In this document: in pieces, positions 39,701-54,700 of the stretch
Numbering within the stretch: position 1 is the first letter of the stretch
How the letters are laid out: each line of letters opens with the position of its first letter
Source: Fragum whitleyi
Lineage: Eukaryota; Mollusca; Bivalvia; Cardiida; Cardiidae
Length of the DNA: 64,000 nt
Assembly: GCA_948146395.1 (NCBI GenBank)
Contig: OX411543.1
Location: 49,328,517-49,392,516 of the forward strand
Reading direction: 5' to 3'
Made by a program: the position numbers and the translations under genes
The notes under the pieces: generated by a model
The model's database searches: none
What the model was told of the DNA's origin: nothing
The model's input: only the letters and a program-made list of their open reading frames with translations

Positions 39701-42700
39701 CTGATAGATATCAACCAATTTTTACATGAATGATCCTAGGGTGACCTTTTATCAGTCTATTAAAATTTATTGTGATTTGATGAAAAATATGTATTTTATA
39801 GGCGGAGGTCATTTCCCTATATGTTATTTAGTGGAAACTTTGAAAATTATTTTCTCAGAATGTAACTGATGGATATTAATCAAACTTCATTAGTATGATC
39901 CTTGGGTGATCTATAATCATGCAGCCAAAAATTATTGTGATTTGATGAAGAATATGTCTTTTATGGGCGGAGGTCATTTCTTTATATGTTATAAAAGTGG
40001 AAACTTTGAAAACCATTTCAACATCAGTAGAACCCAAAATATCTAAAAATGTAGTCAAAACTTAGATTTGCTGTTACAAGAAATTCAAGCCTGTGGAGCG
40101 ACACAAGCCATTCATGGCTTTCTAGTTTTAAACACATTTTCAGGAACAATTAAGTAAAGGGTTATTCATGAAACATTCATGCCAAGATTTAATGATATTA
40201 AATAAGATTTTTTTTGAGATTTCAAAGTGAAAATTGGCCTCGCCCCTCCATACCAACTTTTATTGGCCCATCAAAAGTTTGTGACCAATTTAAATGAAGG
40301 CGTAAGGTATATTCCCAGATTTGTGACCAATTTAAATGAAGGCGTAAGGAATATGCAGAGTTTCATTTTATTTGGCCAAAATGAGTGGGGAGAAGAATTT
40401 GTAAGATTTTAAATTAAAAATAAGCCCCAACCTGCCATGCCCACATTTGGGGTAAATCAAAATTCCTATAAAAATTAAAGTAGAGGGTCACCCAAGGAGC
40501 ATCCATGCCAAGATTAATTGAAATCAGCCCAATGATTTGGGATTTGGTGTGAAAATGAGCCCTGCCTTACAAAGCAAATATTAAGGGGTTAATTTCTTTA
40601 ACAATTTAAGAAGAGGGTCACCCGAGGAATATTTCTACCAAGTTAAGTTAAAATTGCCTCATGGGTTTAGGTAGAGAAGATGTTTGGACAGATGCAAAGA
40701 AGCATGACTGACACAATGCCATGACAAAAGATTGGCCCTTGCCCAGTGGAAATTATAATGAATTTACCACACTTTCAATGAGCCAGAGAAAAAAAAGCTG
40801 CAGAGAAAAAACTAAAACTATGTATGGACAAGTTCATATGATAAGTGGATCTAATTTCTTATCATACAAAACTTGAATTACCATCAGTTCTGTAACACCT
40901 TTCAATGAAGTCTAGTCAAATCTTTTAAAATAAGTTTGTAAAAGTTTTTATCTTATAACTATACAAATATCTGTGTGATAAAATCCCATATGATATTCTT
41001 TATGATATCACACATTTATTTTTTGAATGATGATATGATGCGGTTATTTTTAGAAACTTGCATTTCTGTAAGAAACATATATGAAAACAAGGGAAATAGA
41101 GGTTATAAGAAAAATATAAAACGTACTTAGTGTACATGTATTGCATGAAAAAATCATCTAACTTGGTTGTGAGAATTGATAATTGTCTCGGCAGAGCCTT
41201 GACAACTTTCAATTCTCCCAACCTCGTTAGATATTTTTTTTCATATGATACACTAAGTATGCATTATATATATACATTCCTGCTGTACACAAAACTTTGG
41301 CAGTCAGTGCGGACTACTATCAGCCTACATAGACCTGCAGGCTGATATTAGTCCGCACTGCCTGCTTTCTACTTTATCATTGTGTAGAAAAGTTGAGCAA
41401 GACTGGTTGAAATGTCCAAACAAGAGCACCACCTACGGGTTTAACGCTCGGCTGCAGGTGCTGGATAATGCAAAAAGTCTAAGTAAAAAACGTGGCATTA
41501 CTCTTACAAAAATGCTTCCAGATTTATCCCCCTTGATAGTCGAAGTAGCTATAGTTTCATGAAGATATCTTCAATAACTACAGAGACATGACCAAGGTAA
41601 AAGTTTGTCACACCAATGCCAACATCACAGCCAACACCAACGCAAACAATACCAAGGTGATCATAATACCTTAGGTTTTCTCAGAAAAACAGCTGAGCTA
41701 AAATATTGCTATTGATTTAAAACATATCTTAATTTAAATTCAACTGGATAACGATTTAAAGAAACAAAACTTGCAATGATTACCTCATCTTCCATCTTCA
41801 ACACTTTCCTTTTCTTTGACTGTTTTCTCTGTTCTCTACGTAGTTCACTCAATCTCTTTCTTTCACCATGTTTCTGACGTCTTTCGTTACTGGTGAGGTA
41901 TTTATGAGGATCCTCCATCTTGTCTATCAGTCCATGATCCTGATTTATAACAGAGATACCAATAGTACAGGATACCCTGCATGAAATCAGCTCAAGTTTG
42001 TTAATCCTTTCCTGCTTTGAAAAACTTTAGACTTGTCCAAATTGAAGGAATTTGCAGACAAAAATAAAAAGTGGGTACAATTTGAAAAGAAAGCTTGGAA
42101 AGTGGGAGAAAATACTGAGGAACAAGGATAAATTGATTAAAGATTAACTTCAGTGTAAAATGTCATATAGTAAAGGGTTTGGAAATTAGATGTTATGTAT
42201 CACATCAGCCCCCGAGTTCAAAATGAAAGTATTCGTGAAACATTCAAGAAATGGTACCCCACTTTGCATGTTTACTCACATGCAAAACAGGGTACAATTT
42301 CAATATATTCACATACTTGTTTTCACCCTGAACATAGGGCAGGTTTAGGAGAACCTACCTGTAACAGCTCATTAAACTGCCGTTTCAATTTTGTCATTTC
42401 ATAAAACCGTTGTTCTTCCAGACCTCTCCTCTTACACCATTTTCTTGTACCCATACCTTCAGCCTTCACCTGAAATCAGTCAAATGTCAAGGTTTGTAAT
42501 TTAAAAAGAAATTACTGGGTAATTATAGGTAACTTTGCTACTTTTCTTTCCTCAGATAGATTGAAGGGGCAGCTCAAAAGTATCGTAAGTGTCTATATTT
42601 GAAATTTCATCATTGAATCAGAGCCATCAAGGTCTTTCAATTTGTATCTGTCTTAAATCCCTCTGTCTAGTCTCGATTACAACACATCTGTCCATCAAAC

Positions 42701-45700
42701 AACTATATTTTGCAATCAAAATGAAATAAAAAAATGTGATTTAAATATAATGGAAAAGAAATTTTGCTCCCATTCATATTTTATAGCCTTTGTTAGATTT
42801 AGATGGGGAAAAAATTTGTCTGTTTATAGGGGTAGCAATGTTCAACAGTATTGCAATTATATATCATTTTATCGAGAGCCGCCAGTAATTTGCTGATAAA
42901 ATTTATCCCGTACTATGTGTTAAGCTGGTCAGATGATATACAATAGACAACTGGGCTAGCTGATGTACAACATTACCTGTATCCATTCATCAAATGCGTT
43001 CAATAATGTAAATGGGTCTCCATGCTCAGATTCTAGGTTCTTTCTGGCTGCCTGAAACAGATATACAATTAGAAGATAATTGTTTGTTTCATCGTAAGAA
43101 TGATTCATCTTTCATTGAGTGAACAACAAAATCTTAATTTTCACAAGTGGCCTTGCCATAAGTGAAAATTAAGCTCTTGTTGTTCACAAAATGAAACATT
43201 TATTTATTTTACACTAAAAAAACTAATTATTCTATTTCTTTAGTGCTAGAATAAGATGAAATGATAAAAATTTAGGACACATTTTTTTAAGACAAATTTT
43301 TTTGTGCATGATTACTAAGCATTGTCATGCCTTCATCTGTTCATTTGGCTTTGCTAAGATAATATCAAATAGGGTGATTTTAATGAAGGCAAGTTACATT
43401 TTCACTTGTTTGGAGGTGACAAGAAATATATCAAAATCATTTCATTCAAATAAGACTTCTTATTGGTAGCTAGATTTGTTCACAAACAATAGATGTATAC
43501 AACGCAACAAAAGTCAGTACATAGATGTTGTAAGACCTTATTATACTTGTAGGCACCCCTTCAAATGATTTCCTATCCCTTGAAAGGGAAGAGCAAGGCA
43601 TCAAAGACACATTACTCTATCAAGAAGATAGTACCAAAATGTTGCGGGTGCCTTAATGAACATAATATATCCTATATGGATGACTCAGCATGAAACAGTT
43701 GTAACTGCCTATAAACATATAGGCAGTTACAACTGTTTCTTGCTGAGCTAATGATATCAAATTTATCTTAACCAAGTACCATTAAATCATAAAAGAGACC
43801 ACTTACCACCGAATCTATATCTGTATGAGCCTTACTGGTGAAAGGAGACTGAACACTCATAGCTGCTGCAATCGACAGTACAGGATCTATCATCTATAGA
43901 ATAAACAAGGAATATTTCAACATGCTTTCATAGATACAAACTCAAAAATTTCAAGTTTGCAGGTTTAGTTTGGACATTTAGGGGTTAAAGTTTTTTAGTT
44001 TGGAAATTTAGGGGTTAAAGTTTTTTAGTTTGGAAATTTAGGGGTTAAAGTTTTTTAGTTTGGAAATTTAGGGGTTAAAGTTTTAGTAAAGACTTATAGT
44101 GAATTATTGGTTCAAATAACTTTGTTAAGTTGCCTCAATCTTTTACCCTAAATACCTTGACAGGAATAATGTGATTCTAATTAGTACTATCTTTAAACAA
44201 TAACCTTTTTTACATAGGATGTAGTATGAAAGGCTGCTTTGTTATGACTCACAAAGCACCAGGAGTCCATGTTACTTAACTTATTAAGAAAAAAATAATC
44301 GTAAGTCAAAATCACTAATCGTTCCTGTTGTTTTCATTCATTATTGATTCTGTACTGCAATATCTCATTGGAATCATCTATAGACGATTCCAATGAGATG
44401 ATGTATTGCAGAATTCCATATTTTATTTACTACTGTAGCAGCAACTATAACTTATGTCTTACCTAAAAACAGGTCCCTGGTAACCATTTCAATTTCTAAG
44501 TGTTGAATTTCATAATTGTTACCTAGAAATCTGAATCACTCACATGAAATATGGAACCCATAATCAGCATCTTTCCTATTACAACATCCACTGGTAGTTT
44601 AGACAACATCAGACCAATCGGTGTCAGGCTCTCATCTTCTCTGAGGGCACCTTGATCTCTCAGAAATATGATGGAGTTTTCTAAACTTTGTAAACCTGGG
44701 GATTCAATAAATGGAAACCTGAAAAGAAACAAAAAAATAAGTTGAAACTTAAGTTGAAACTTAACCGCAATGTGTTTCCAGTGAGTTATTAATTGGTTCT
44801 TATAAATTGATCACCGATAACTTTTCAGATTTGTAGAATTGAGACCTTCATTTGAAAATTTCACATGTTTTTTAAGGTTCTTTTAAGTTGATTTTCCCCC
44901 CTGAATCAATAAGAAAATAATCATAGTAAAAGGCACAATATTTTTTTTGCTAACCTCTTTACATAACATGGTTGAATTTCCCTTATTTGCTAACAGTTTA
45001 AAGTGAATTGCCCTCGCTGGAATACTATTTTAACATCCACACCATTCTTCATTTGACAATAATTTAATGTAAGATGTGTCCATAAACATTTATGCCTTCT
45101 AATTGGCAGAAAAGTTGGTTTTATTCCCCAATGAAAATAATTCTGATTAACAGGTGTTTTGTAAGCTCCTGCAAAAAGTATAAATAAATAATAAATCTGT
45201 TTCTTTACTTACGAATCTTTACATTTTTGCTTCAAGATATTAAATCATAAGATATGAAGATAATATTTGGTTTCATAGAAGTATGAAAGACCAAACCTCA
45301 TCACACTCAATCATGAATCTGCTTTTCAGTTTCATAACTCAATGAAATCAACAAAAACTCTCTCCATCTCTTAATTGAGGATTATTAACCCTTCTCCTGC
45401 AGTCTTGACATTTTTTAGCTGTTCACAAAGCTTTGGCAGACAGAATAGCAGAGGTACAGATAAGAGGGGGTAAAGCTGGCCTAAAATCTTTATTTTTCAA
45501 TAAGACCATACGTTGTGGGTACTCATTTGAACCGTCTTGGCAAGATGATTCCAGTGAGTAACAACAACATATGATTTATGCAAAAAATTTCTAATTATTT
45601 GAATCTTAAGTCCAAAATACCCCCTATCTTCGTAGCTCTGGTAGAGCTACAGATAGTGGGGATATTTTTGAAGTTTTTAAACAATAATAGTATAAACTCA

Positions 45701-48700
45701 ATGTTGCTGGTATTCATTTGAATGGTCTTGTTTAGGCCATTCAAATGAGTACTCACAACAAAGGGTTTCTTTCAGAAATAAAGATTTAGGACTGGGTTTA
45801 CCCCCTCTTATCTCTACCTCTGAGAATAGTCTAAGAACAGGATGTAAAGACATGCAATCGAATCTAAACTTGAAGTACCTACGTTGTACTTAATTACTTT
45901 GGGAAAACATGATCCAGTGTGAATTTATCCAAATATTAGGAAATTCTTTAAGCAAGATTAAAATCTGCAGGATAAGGTTTAATTTTTGTGTCATAAAATA
46001 AAAAAAGAGAATTACGAGAGATGTCTTACAATCTGGGATCAGGCAGACCCATAGCAATCATCTGTAGAACAAGAGAGTCAAGAGGCACTCGCTGTATTTC
46101 GGGTGTTGTGTATTCTTGAAATGCCTTGTAATCCTTTTCAGCATACAGTCGGAAACACACACCTGGCCCAGTTCTACCTGAAAATTATAATCATGAGTAC
46201 CATGAGATCAAAAGTCAGACAAAAAAGGACAATATAGGTAATTCATAAAGATTTTACCTGGTCAGGCAGTATGGACTAGAGACATAAATTTTCACAATTG
46301 GCTTATTTTCAGAATTCTACAATGATCATTTTATTATCCTGTACAAGACTTTTAGAATTGCAACATTTGATTGACCTTCACTGAAACCAAACTCCTTCCA
46401 AGACGTTTATTGTACAGAGTTGCAAGATGGTCTTTTTTGCTTGATTGGTCTCCAATAGTGAACAGAGAACTTTGAACAGAACTTTCAATGTCAACGGTCC
46501 ACCAAACAATATAACATCATTATTCAAGTAATGTATCTCAGAACCTTTTGACAGTTTCATTGTACAAAAGCATAATGGATAGAATTCCAATACACAGAGA
46601 AGCCAAACAATTGGGAGCACTTGTTTTCATCAGTAATTGTTCTTAAAGACTCAAATTTTTTGAGCCTGTGCATGACATTTCCATTTATTTAAAATGGGCA
46701 CAAATCAAAGACTCTGGCAAGCCTGTGCATTTGCACTGTCTGACCAGAGACATCATTTTGCAATTGGTAGATAAATAAGGGCTTGAAGCCAGTTAGGCAA
46801 TCCTCTGCTTACACTTAGTAACTGTCTAAGCTTCAAAATGTTTGTACCTCACACAGATGTCATATTGTTGATAAATAAGGGCTTAAAGCATATGTAGCCA
46901 ATTGTGCAATCCTCTACTACACTAAGTCTAACTGTCTAAGCTTCAAAATGTCTGTACCTCAAGCAGATGTCAAATTGTTGGAAATGACATGCACAGGCTC
47001 ATTTGATGTCCATAAAAAAGATTAATCTAATTGAAGGGTCAGCATAAAACCATCATTTGAGGGTTCAGCGCAGGACTGTAATAAGTATATATACACTGTA
47101 TATACACTTAGTACAGTCTTGCACTGATATCTCATATTTCAAGTGCCTATAGATATATCGGCACTTTCAATAGTTTTTAGCAGATCCCTATTTCTGTGAC
47201 AGTTCATTTCACTAACCAGCACGACCCTTTCTCTGTTCTGCACTCGCCCTACTAATCCAGAACTCTTGTAGTCTCTGCATTTTGTATTTAGGATCAAAGC
47301 TCATTTCCTTCACTTTACCAGAGTCCACAATAAATCGTACTCCATCAATAGTCACTGATGTCTCGGCTATGTTGGTGGATATAATACATTTTCTTACACC
47401 TTCAGGGGCAATATCAAATACCTGAAAGATAAATGTGTCAGGTCAATTCATTGTGGCATTTTTCTAGGCAAAATGAGTTAATGCTGGAGCCCTCTTATCA
47501 CCTTCAAAGAGTGAAACTTTAACATTTGGGATATCTCTAACGGTATGTACTTGAAACTTTGAACTTATGTCAAGCTCTTTTTTAATATGAGCTTTTACTA
47601 TAAGCTAGGAAGTATTCCATTAACAAGAGAATCATTTTTCTTCTTTTTTTTTCTAAATATAGAGCTGTGAAGTCATTGTTTAATAACACAGAATTTGATT
47701 TGGAGATACAAGAAACATGATTTAATTGACCAATAATTTTAACAAAATGTGCAATGTCACTTAAATTACAGTCTTGTTTGACAGTGATTCAGTTATAAGT
47801 ACATTCTACTGGATAAGTAAGAAATGCATCATGAAAAGTAAAATAAAATATTCAAAATCTCATGTGCTGAACTGAAGCCAAGTAACTGGTCTAACTTGTT
47901 TAGAGGTACAAAAACAATCTTCAGTAAATGTAGAGTTCTTGCTTGTGTTTGAAATATAGGAGTCATTGACTCCTAAACCATGAAATTCTTAGGGTCAAAA
48001 CTCATTCCAAAGGGGTCAAAACAACAGAAAAGGCAAATTGTGAGTAGAATTTTACAGGTTTCAGTGTTATCTGACCTTTTATTGTAATGATATAAAGGGA
48101 CAAATTAAAAAGAAAAATTCTAAATAGTATACAAGACACATCATTGAAAATTTAGTTGATAAAATCTAGTTTTGACCTTCAGGATTTTCTCTCAAGGAGG
48201 GTCAAAATGACCCCTTGGGAGAGATTTCTAAAGGCCACAATATTTCATATTTTTTAGGGTCAAAACCCTTGTTTAAGGGTCATACAAGAGCCCTGTAAAT
48301 GTGACAAAGACTAATTTTCACCACACCTTATTCCGCTCCTCTAGATAATGCTGTCATTATTTCTGATAAACCGCTCAAAAATATCAGAAAAAATCACCTC
48401 GCTCTGTCTTTTGAAACGAAATTGGATAGAAGAATTTTTTAAAAACTACTTTCAGACATAGCTAGGTATCTTAAGGAGATATAGACATTTTTTTTTAGGC
48501 TATAATCTTGTATTTTTCAGAGTAAGAGCTATTCTCTGGTTAATGGTAAAGAAATTGATAGAGTTATATTTTTAATTAGGGGCTCTACTTCAGCAAAGAA
48601 TTGAAGACTGTTTAAAGCAGTCTTCAATTCTTTTCTGATGTACAGCCCCATAGAGTCTATTGGACTCACATTGTATACTTTTGAGGGCCCTAGCTACTTA

Positions 48701-51700
48701 TTTTTGCGTCCCAGATGCACAAAACCTGCGTCCCTTTAAACCCTGTGGCACAAATAAATTTTCAACATACCTTATCCTGTTCCTCTATAGATAACGCACT
48801 GTGTAAAGGTAGTATAATCCATCCTTTATTCTGCTGGGCATAGGACTTGGCAGCATCAACAATTGTCATGATTTCTGATAAACCACTCAAAAATATCAGT
48901 AAGTCTCCTCGCTCTGTCTTTGGATACTGAATTGGAAAGAAGATTGAAGTTTTTTTTTTAAAACCATGCTGACTTGTCCACGCGAGCTATTCAACTTGCA
49001 GGCAAGTACATTTTCTAGGCTACTTGTCCCTAGACAAGTAAATACCAGAGCAAACATTGGAATATTACTTAAAATATCTAGGACAAAAGTCATCAAAGGG
49101 TAGAAAACATTGTCTTTAATGAAGAAAATGCTGACCAGGGACAAGTGGAGAAAATTCATATTTCCACACCCCTGAAACTTCTTTCAGGCAAAATTATCTT
49201 AAGAAGATTTACAAGGCAAACATGTCACATGAACTTAGACACGAGCTGTCAAAGGGATTTTGTTTCCCACATAAGTGCATAACAAGGTATAACAAAGATC
49301 AAGTCCAAAATATGCATATTAGGTCCCCCTTTTTTAATAACATGTTTTTTTCTGAGTCTGAAAATGATAAATTTGGATTTTTTGCGCCCCGATGCATAAG
49401 AAATTGAGACAATCAAGCAGATGTGTTTGTTTGTTTGAATGGGGGTTTTATGCCGCTTTCAACAATCTTTCAGCTATATCACAGCAGCTGAAGCACCTAA
49501 TAATGGATTCCTGATATTTCTCACACCAGTACAACCATTACACACTTTCCTAGCCTCCAGCTGCTATTCCACATAGGTCTACAATTTTCAACCCATTGGT
49601 GAAAGACAAATATTGGGAAGGAATGAGTGCTGCCATGGGGAATCGAACCTGGGACCTTTTAATCAAACAGAAAGCAGTGGTGAACTCTGCATCAACCAAC
49701 GCACAAAAGTACCTTTTTCTCAATTCTCTGCATAATTCTTAGGTATGGTGAGGCATCTAAGCGTTCAGATTTGGATGTATCATAGTCTTTAACAATAGGA
49801 CAAAACTCCATCTCTATTGGGTATAAACGACCTGGTACCTGAAATTATTTATTGAGCATAAGCATATTAACTTCCAATTTAACTCCTTTCTTTACTTCTA
49901 GTATACCTAAACATGGTTGCTTATCATTTTTACAATATATAATAAATCGCTCACAATACTCTTTACTCCTTAACTAGAGGTTAATAGCTTATCATATTGC
50001 CATAGATTCCATGACCTTGTTGGCATTATTATGTGACACACATGCATTTAGATAGCCCATCATTGATTTGCCTTTTGGAGGGGTCATTGCAAAACTATTG
50101 TAAGTGCCTATGAATATATAGACACTAACCAAAGTTTTGTGCTAACCCCTTCTTTCGTTTAATGTAAGTTCCCTTATAGGAACAAGGCAAGAGATTCCTT
50201 TTTATCTTATAACTATACAAATATCCAGGTGATAACATCCCATATGATATTTTTCATGATATTACATAGTTATTTTTAGAACAAAGATATAATGCGGTTA
50301 TTTTTAGAAACTTGCATTTCAGTTAGAAACATCGACAAAAACAAGACAAATAGAAGTTATAAGAAAGATATAATACGTGTCTAGTGTATTGTTTGAAAAA
50401 AATATCCAACTAGGTTCTGAGAATTGATAATTGTCTTGGCAGAGCTTTAACAATGATCAATTCTCCCAACCTCTTTAGATATTTTTGTTCATACAAAACA
50501 TTAAGTACGTATTATATATATTACTTCTTGGTAAATTTGTTGCCTACAAATGGGTTAACAAACATTTATTTGTTTGAATGGGTTTTTATGAGGCTTTAAC
50601 TATGATTTTAAGATATCACTGCAGATGGAGCCCCTAGCAATAAATTCCTGGTATTTCTCACACAAGTTTTACCATTACATCCTTTCCTAGCCTCCAGCTG
50701 CTATCCCACATAGATCTAAGATTATCACCCAAATGGAGGAAGGCAAATAGTCAGAAACGATATGCGCCACTGTCTGGGATCAAACCCAATACAACAATAC
50801 TTACAGTTGCACCTGCTTCTAGTGCTAACAAAGAACAGCAGTACTGATGTTGATAAAGTAGAGGATTCAGCACATGACTCTACTCAGTGACTTTTCATTT
50901 TATCAAAAAACTATACAAATATCCGAGTGATAACATCCCATGTGACATTTTTTATGATATCTAATGGTTATTTAGGAACAATGATATAATGCGTTTTTTT
51001 TTAGAAACTTGCATTTCCTTCTAGAAATATCTATGAAAACAAGGCAAATAGAGGTTATAAGATAAACATAATACATTCTTAGAGTATTGTATGAAAAAAT
51101 ATCTAACTCGGTTTTGGTAATTGATAATTGTCTCGGCAGAGCCTCAACAATTATCAATTCCCCCAACCTTGCTAGATTTTTTCATACAAAAAGCTAAGTA
51201 TGTATTGTATATGTAAAGACACATTGTACTGTTATGTGGTGAATCCTCAATGAGTACCTTGACAACTGGAGCATCATCAAAATATCCACTAAAGAGATCT
51301 ATATTGATAGTGGCCGACATCAGGATAATTTTGACATCGTCACGATGATGTATCAGACATTTCAGGACACCAAGGAGATAATCAGTGTGTATATGTCGTT
51401 CATGAACCTCGTCAATTACTATCACGTTGTACATGGACAAGTGGGGATCTGTATTCATCTGTCGTAATAACAAACCTGAAAATCAATGAGAAAATTTAAT
51501 TGTGGATAAAGATAGCTGGGACATTTGCCAGAGTCCCTACTGTCATTGTTAAAATAAGAGCATGGATTATGCTTAATACACAACCTGCTGCAAAGAGTAA
51601 GTCAAAAGGGGGCATAATTCTTTAGAAAATGTATACACAGTTAACTTCCAACATGTAATGAACTACATATTTGACAGTACTACAGGGGTAAGACCAAGTT

Positions 51701-54700
51701 TGGACAAAGACAGACTCATAACAATAGCTAAACTGTTTGTCCAGTTGCTTCCAAGCTAATTAAAAGAGAGTACTTGAGATATAGTTTAAGGCATTTCATC
51801 CAGGGCTCGTGTTAGTGGGATAATGGGGAGTCATTGACTTCTCACTGTAGAAATTATTTGGGTTAAGTCTGAATTTAAGGGGGTCAAAACGACAGAAAAA
51901 GCAAATCATAAGTAGAATTTTTCACATTTAAGAGTCACTTTAACTGTTTCTTGTAATGATATGAAACAATTTATTAATTTGTACCATGTTCTGACCCTTA
52001 GAAATTTCTCCCTAAGGGGTCAAAATAACCCCCTTGGGAGAATTTACTAGGGGTCAAATTAAGATATTTTCAGATTTTGGGGGTCAAAACCCTGTTTTAA
52101 TGGTCAAATATGAGCCCTGTCATCCAAACAGTATGATCAACACAAAACATAATGACTGTTTTTTTCAAAATCACTAATTGAAAATTTATATATGATCCTT
52201 AAGGGATGAAGGCACTTACAAACAGTGTTAATCCACCTATTAAATTTATTCTTATTACTTCTTAGAAATGTTTAATCTTTCATATTATTTATATATATTC
52301 ATACCTTCAGTTAGAAAGAGTATCTTTGTCGCTCTGGTTTTAGTCTTGTCAAATCTAACCTGTAGTAATAAGAAATACAATTGTTAAAGATTATACACCC
52401 ATGTAGTTAAAGTAAAGTTGCATAAATATGCATAACCTGTATCACAAAAAGGTTTTATCTGTAATGTGTGAAATTGTTGCTTTTCGGTAATATTTCTAAA
52501 TAAAAAATAATCATGACTTGGCACCTACAGGTATTAATACATATATATAGGTAGTTACAACTGACTAGTAATGAGCCATTCTTAAATAATACATCCTAAT
52601 TCATAGAATACTCAGGAACTTGCCTGTAATATCTTAAAACATTGATGTAAAGGAAAGCATTTAATATATAACAACTTTAATGGCTCTACATGGATAGCTC
52701 ATGTTCAGTCAGTAAATATTTGACCTTGAAATATGACCACCACTATTGACCTTGAGAATTTACCTGGCTTAAAAAAGGTTGAAATGCTTATCTAAATTTC
52801 GGAAAAGGTTTTCAAAAGCCTTTTACACTCTATTATAAACTAGATCTGTCTAAGCTGATTAATACTCACCACCAATGCTTTGTCCCAGTAACATTAATAA
52901 TTTTCAGACAAAGTTTAATTGTGACCTTGAGCTTTAACCTTTGTAACCAAAAAACAATGGGGCACCTCCTCTGTTCATGGGTACCAATTGTACGAAGTTT
53001 CATGATTTTAGGTCACTTCGTTCTAGTGTTAAAGTCCAGAAACCAAAAAAGGTTTATGGACAGACATGGGGACAGATGGATAGACAGACAGACAGACAGG
53101 GGTAAAACCATTAAAACCCCCTCTACTTTGAAGGTGAGGGGTATATTTATATGTGCATAAAGGGCAGATACTGAGTAGCCTTGAGAGTCACACATTAGCT
53201 CAAAAATATGTTTAAATGTCTAAAGCAACTTGAGTCAAAAGCTTTTTATGAAATACAAAATGAAGACTTTGAACAAACTGTTTAGATGCATAAGTTGATT
53301 AGAGTCTTTTCTTGATGAACATTTTGAATTGATGGACACAATGAAAAGAAGATCAAGGGATCAGCACAAAATTACTGTAAGTGCATATTTATCTTTAAAT
53401 GACTCATCTAACCCATCATTTGTATCTTTACCTGATAAGCCACCTCTGATCCGTATTCATTCAGGGTCTCATACCCAACTCTCTTGGATAAAGAGACACA
53501 AGCAATACGTCTAGGTTGTGTACAGGCAATGTTCTCATAGCCAGCCTCTAACAGGTATTGGGGAACCTGGATATAGTCAACACATTATAGGGTTAAGTGT
53601 TAAGCTTTGAAGACATTTGATCTCGATGAATAAGCTAGACTTTGAAAAACTTAGATACTTTTGTTTATCTGTTTGTTTGAATGGGGTTTTACACCGCTTT
53701 TGATATCATTTCAGTAATAGTGTGGCAGCTTGAGCACCTAACAATGGGTTCCTGGTATTTTTCACACCATTACTATCATCACATCCTTTCCTAGCTACCA
53801 GCTGCCATCCCACATAGGTCTACGATTAACCTCCAATTGGTAGAAAACAAATAGTTGGAAAGGATGATACCCGCCCGAACCTTAATTTGGTACTAGTTGA
53901 TACATATTCAATTGAGATTTATTAACATTATGCTTAAAGGATAGCAATGTTAAGTTTTAAGTCAAGTTATGCAGATGGATAAAGAGATATTTAATCGGTA
54001 AAACAAGTCTTGTCATCTTACTTATATACATAAGGATAAATATAATAAAACTTCCTTTAGACTAGTCCTTTTTGAAAAAGATTTCACATGATAATGAAAA
54101 GGAGGAAAAATTTTTTAATGAAACCATCATATATTGTAGAAATTTTCTTCCTTTTCCACCATACAGGGACCTATATTTAAGTTTGAGGCTGAAGAGAAAA
54201 GGGTTAGTTGAAATAAGATGCATTGCTTAACATAATTCAGAAAGGAGTTTGACAAATTTGCATCTAATATGGATAGAGTTTTAACCCTAGTCAGTTTCAG
54301 CAGTAAGCGCAGTCTGTTTACGGTCAAATCTTTATGCAATACCCATATGGTCCTTTTTTCATAACAGGTCACATATAAATCCAACTAACCTGAGTAGATT
54401 TACCACAGCCAGTATCACCAGCCACCACAATCACCTGATGTCTGTTTACCATGTCTATAATGTCGGACTTGTATTGAAATATTGGCAAATTTTCTTTGTC
54501 TCTTTTAACCTTCTTTAATTTGGCAAGCTGTAAAAATGTGGATGTTCACCATGAGAAATCTTTAAGTTATAAAAGTTTAACTAACTTTATAGTACTGTAC
54601 TTTGAGATAAAATGTTGTCATCAAATCTTTGAATATTTCCATAAAGTGGAGGTTTCATTTACAACAAATCTAAGTTGAGAAGAAGTATAATGTGAACACA

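Noticed and set aside
43963..44094. CRISPR array (30-base repeats)
   Set aside because: Repeats are back to back without spacers, inside an intron of an animal gene.
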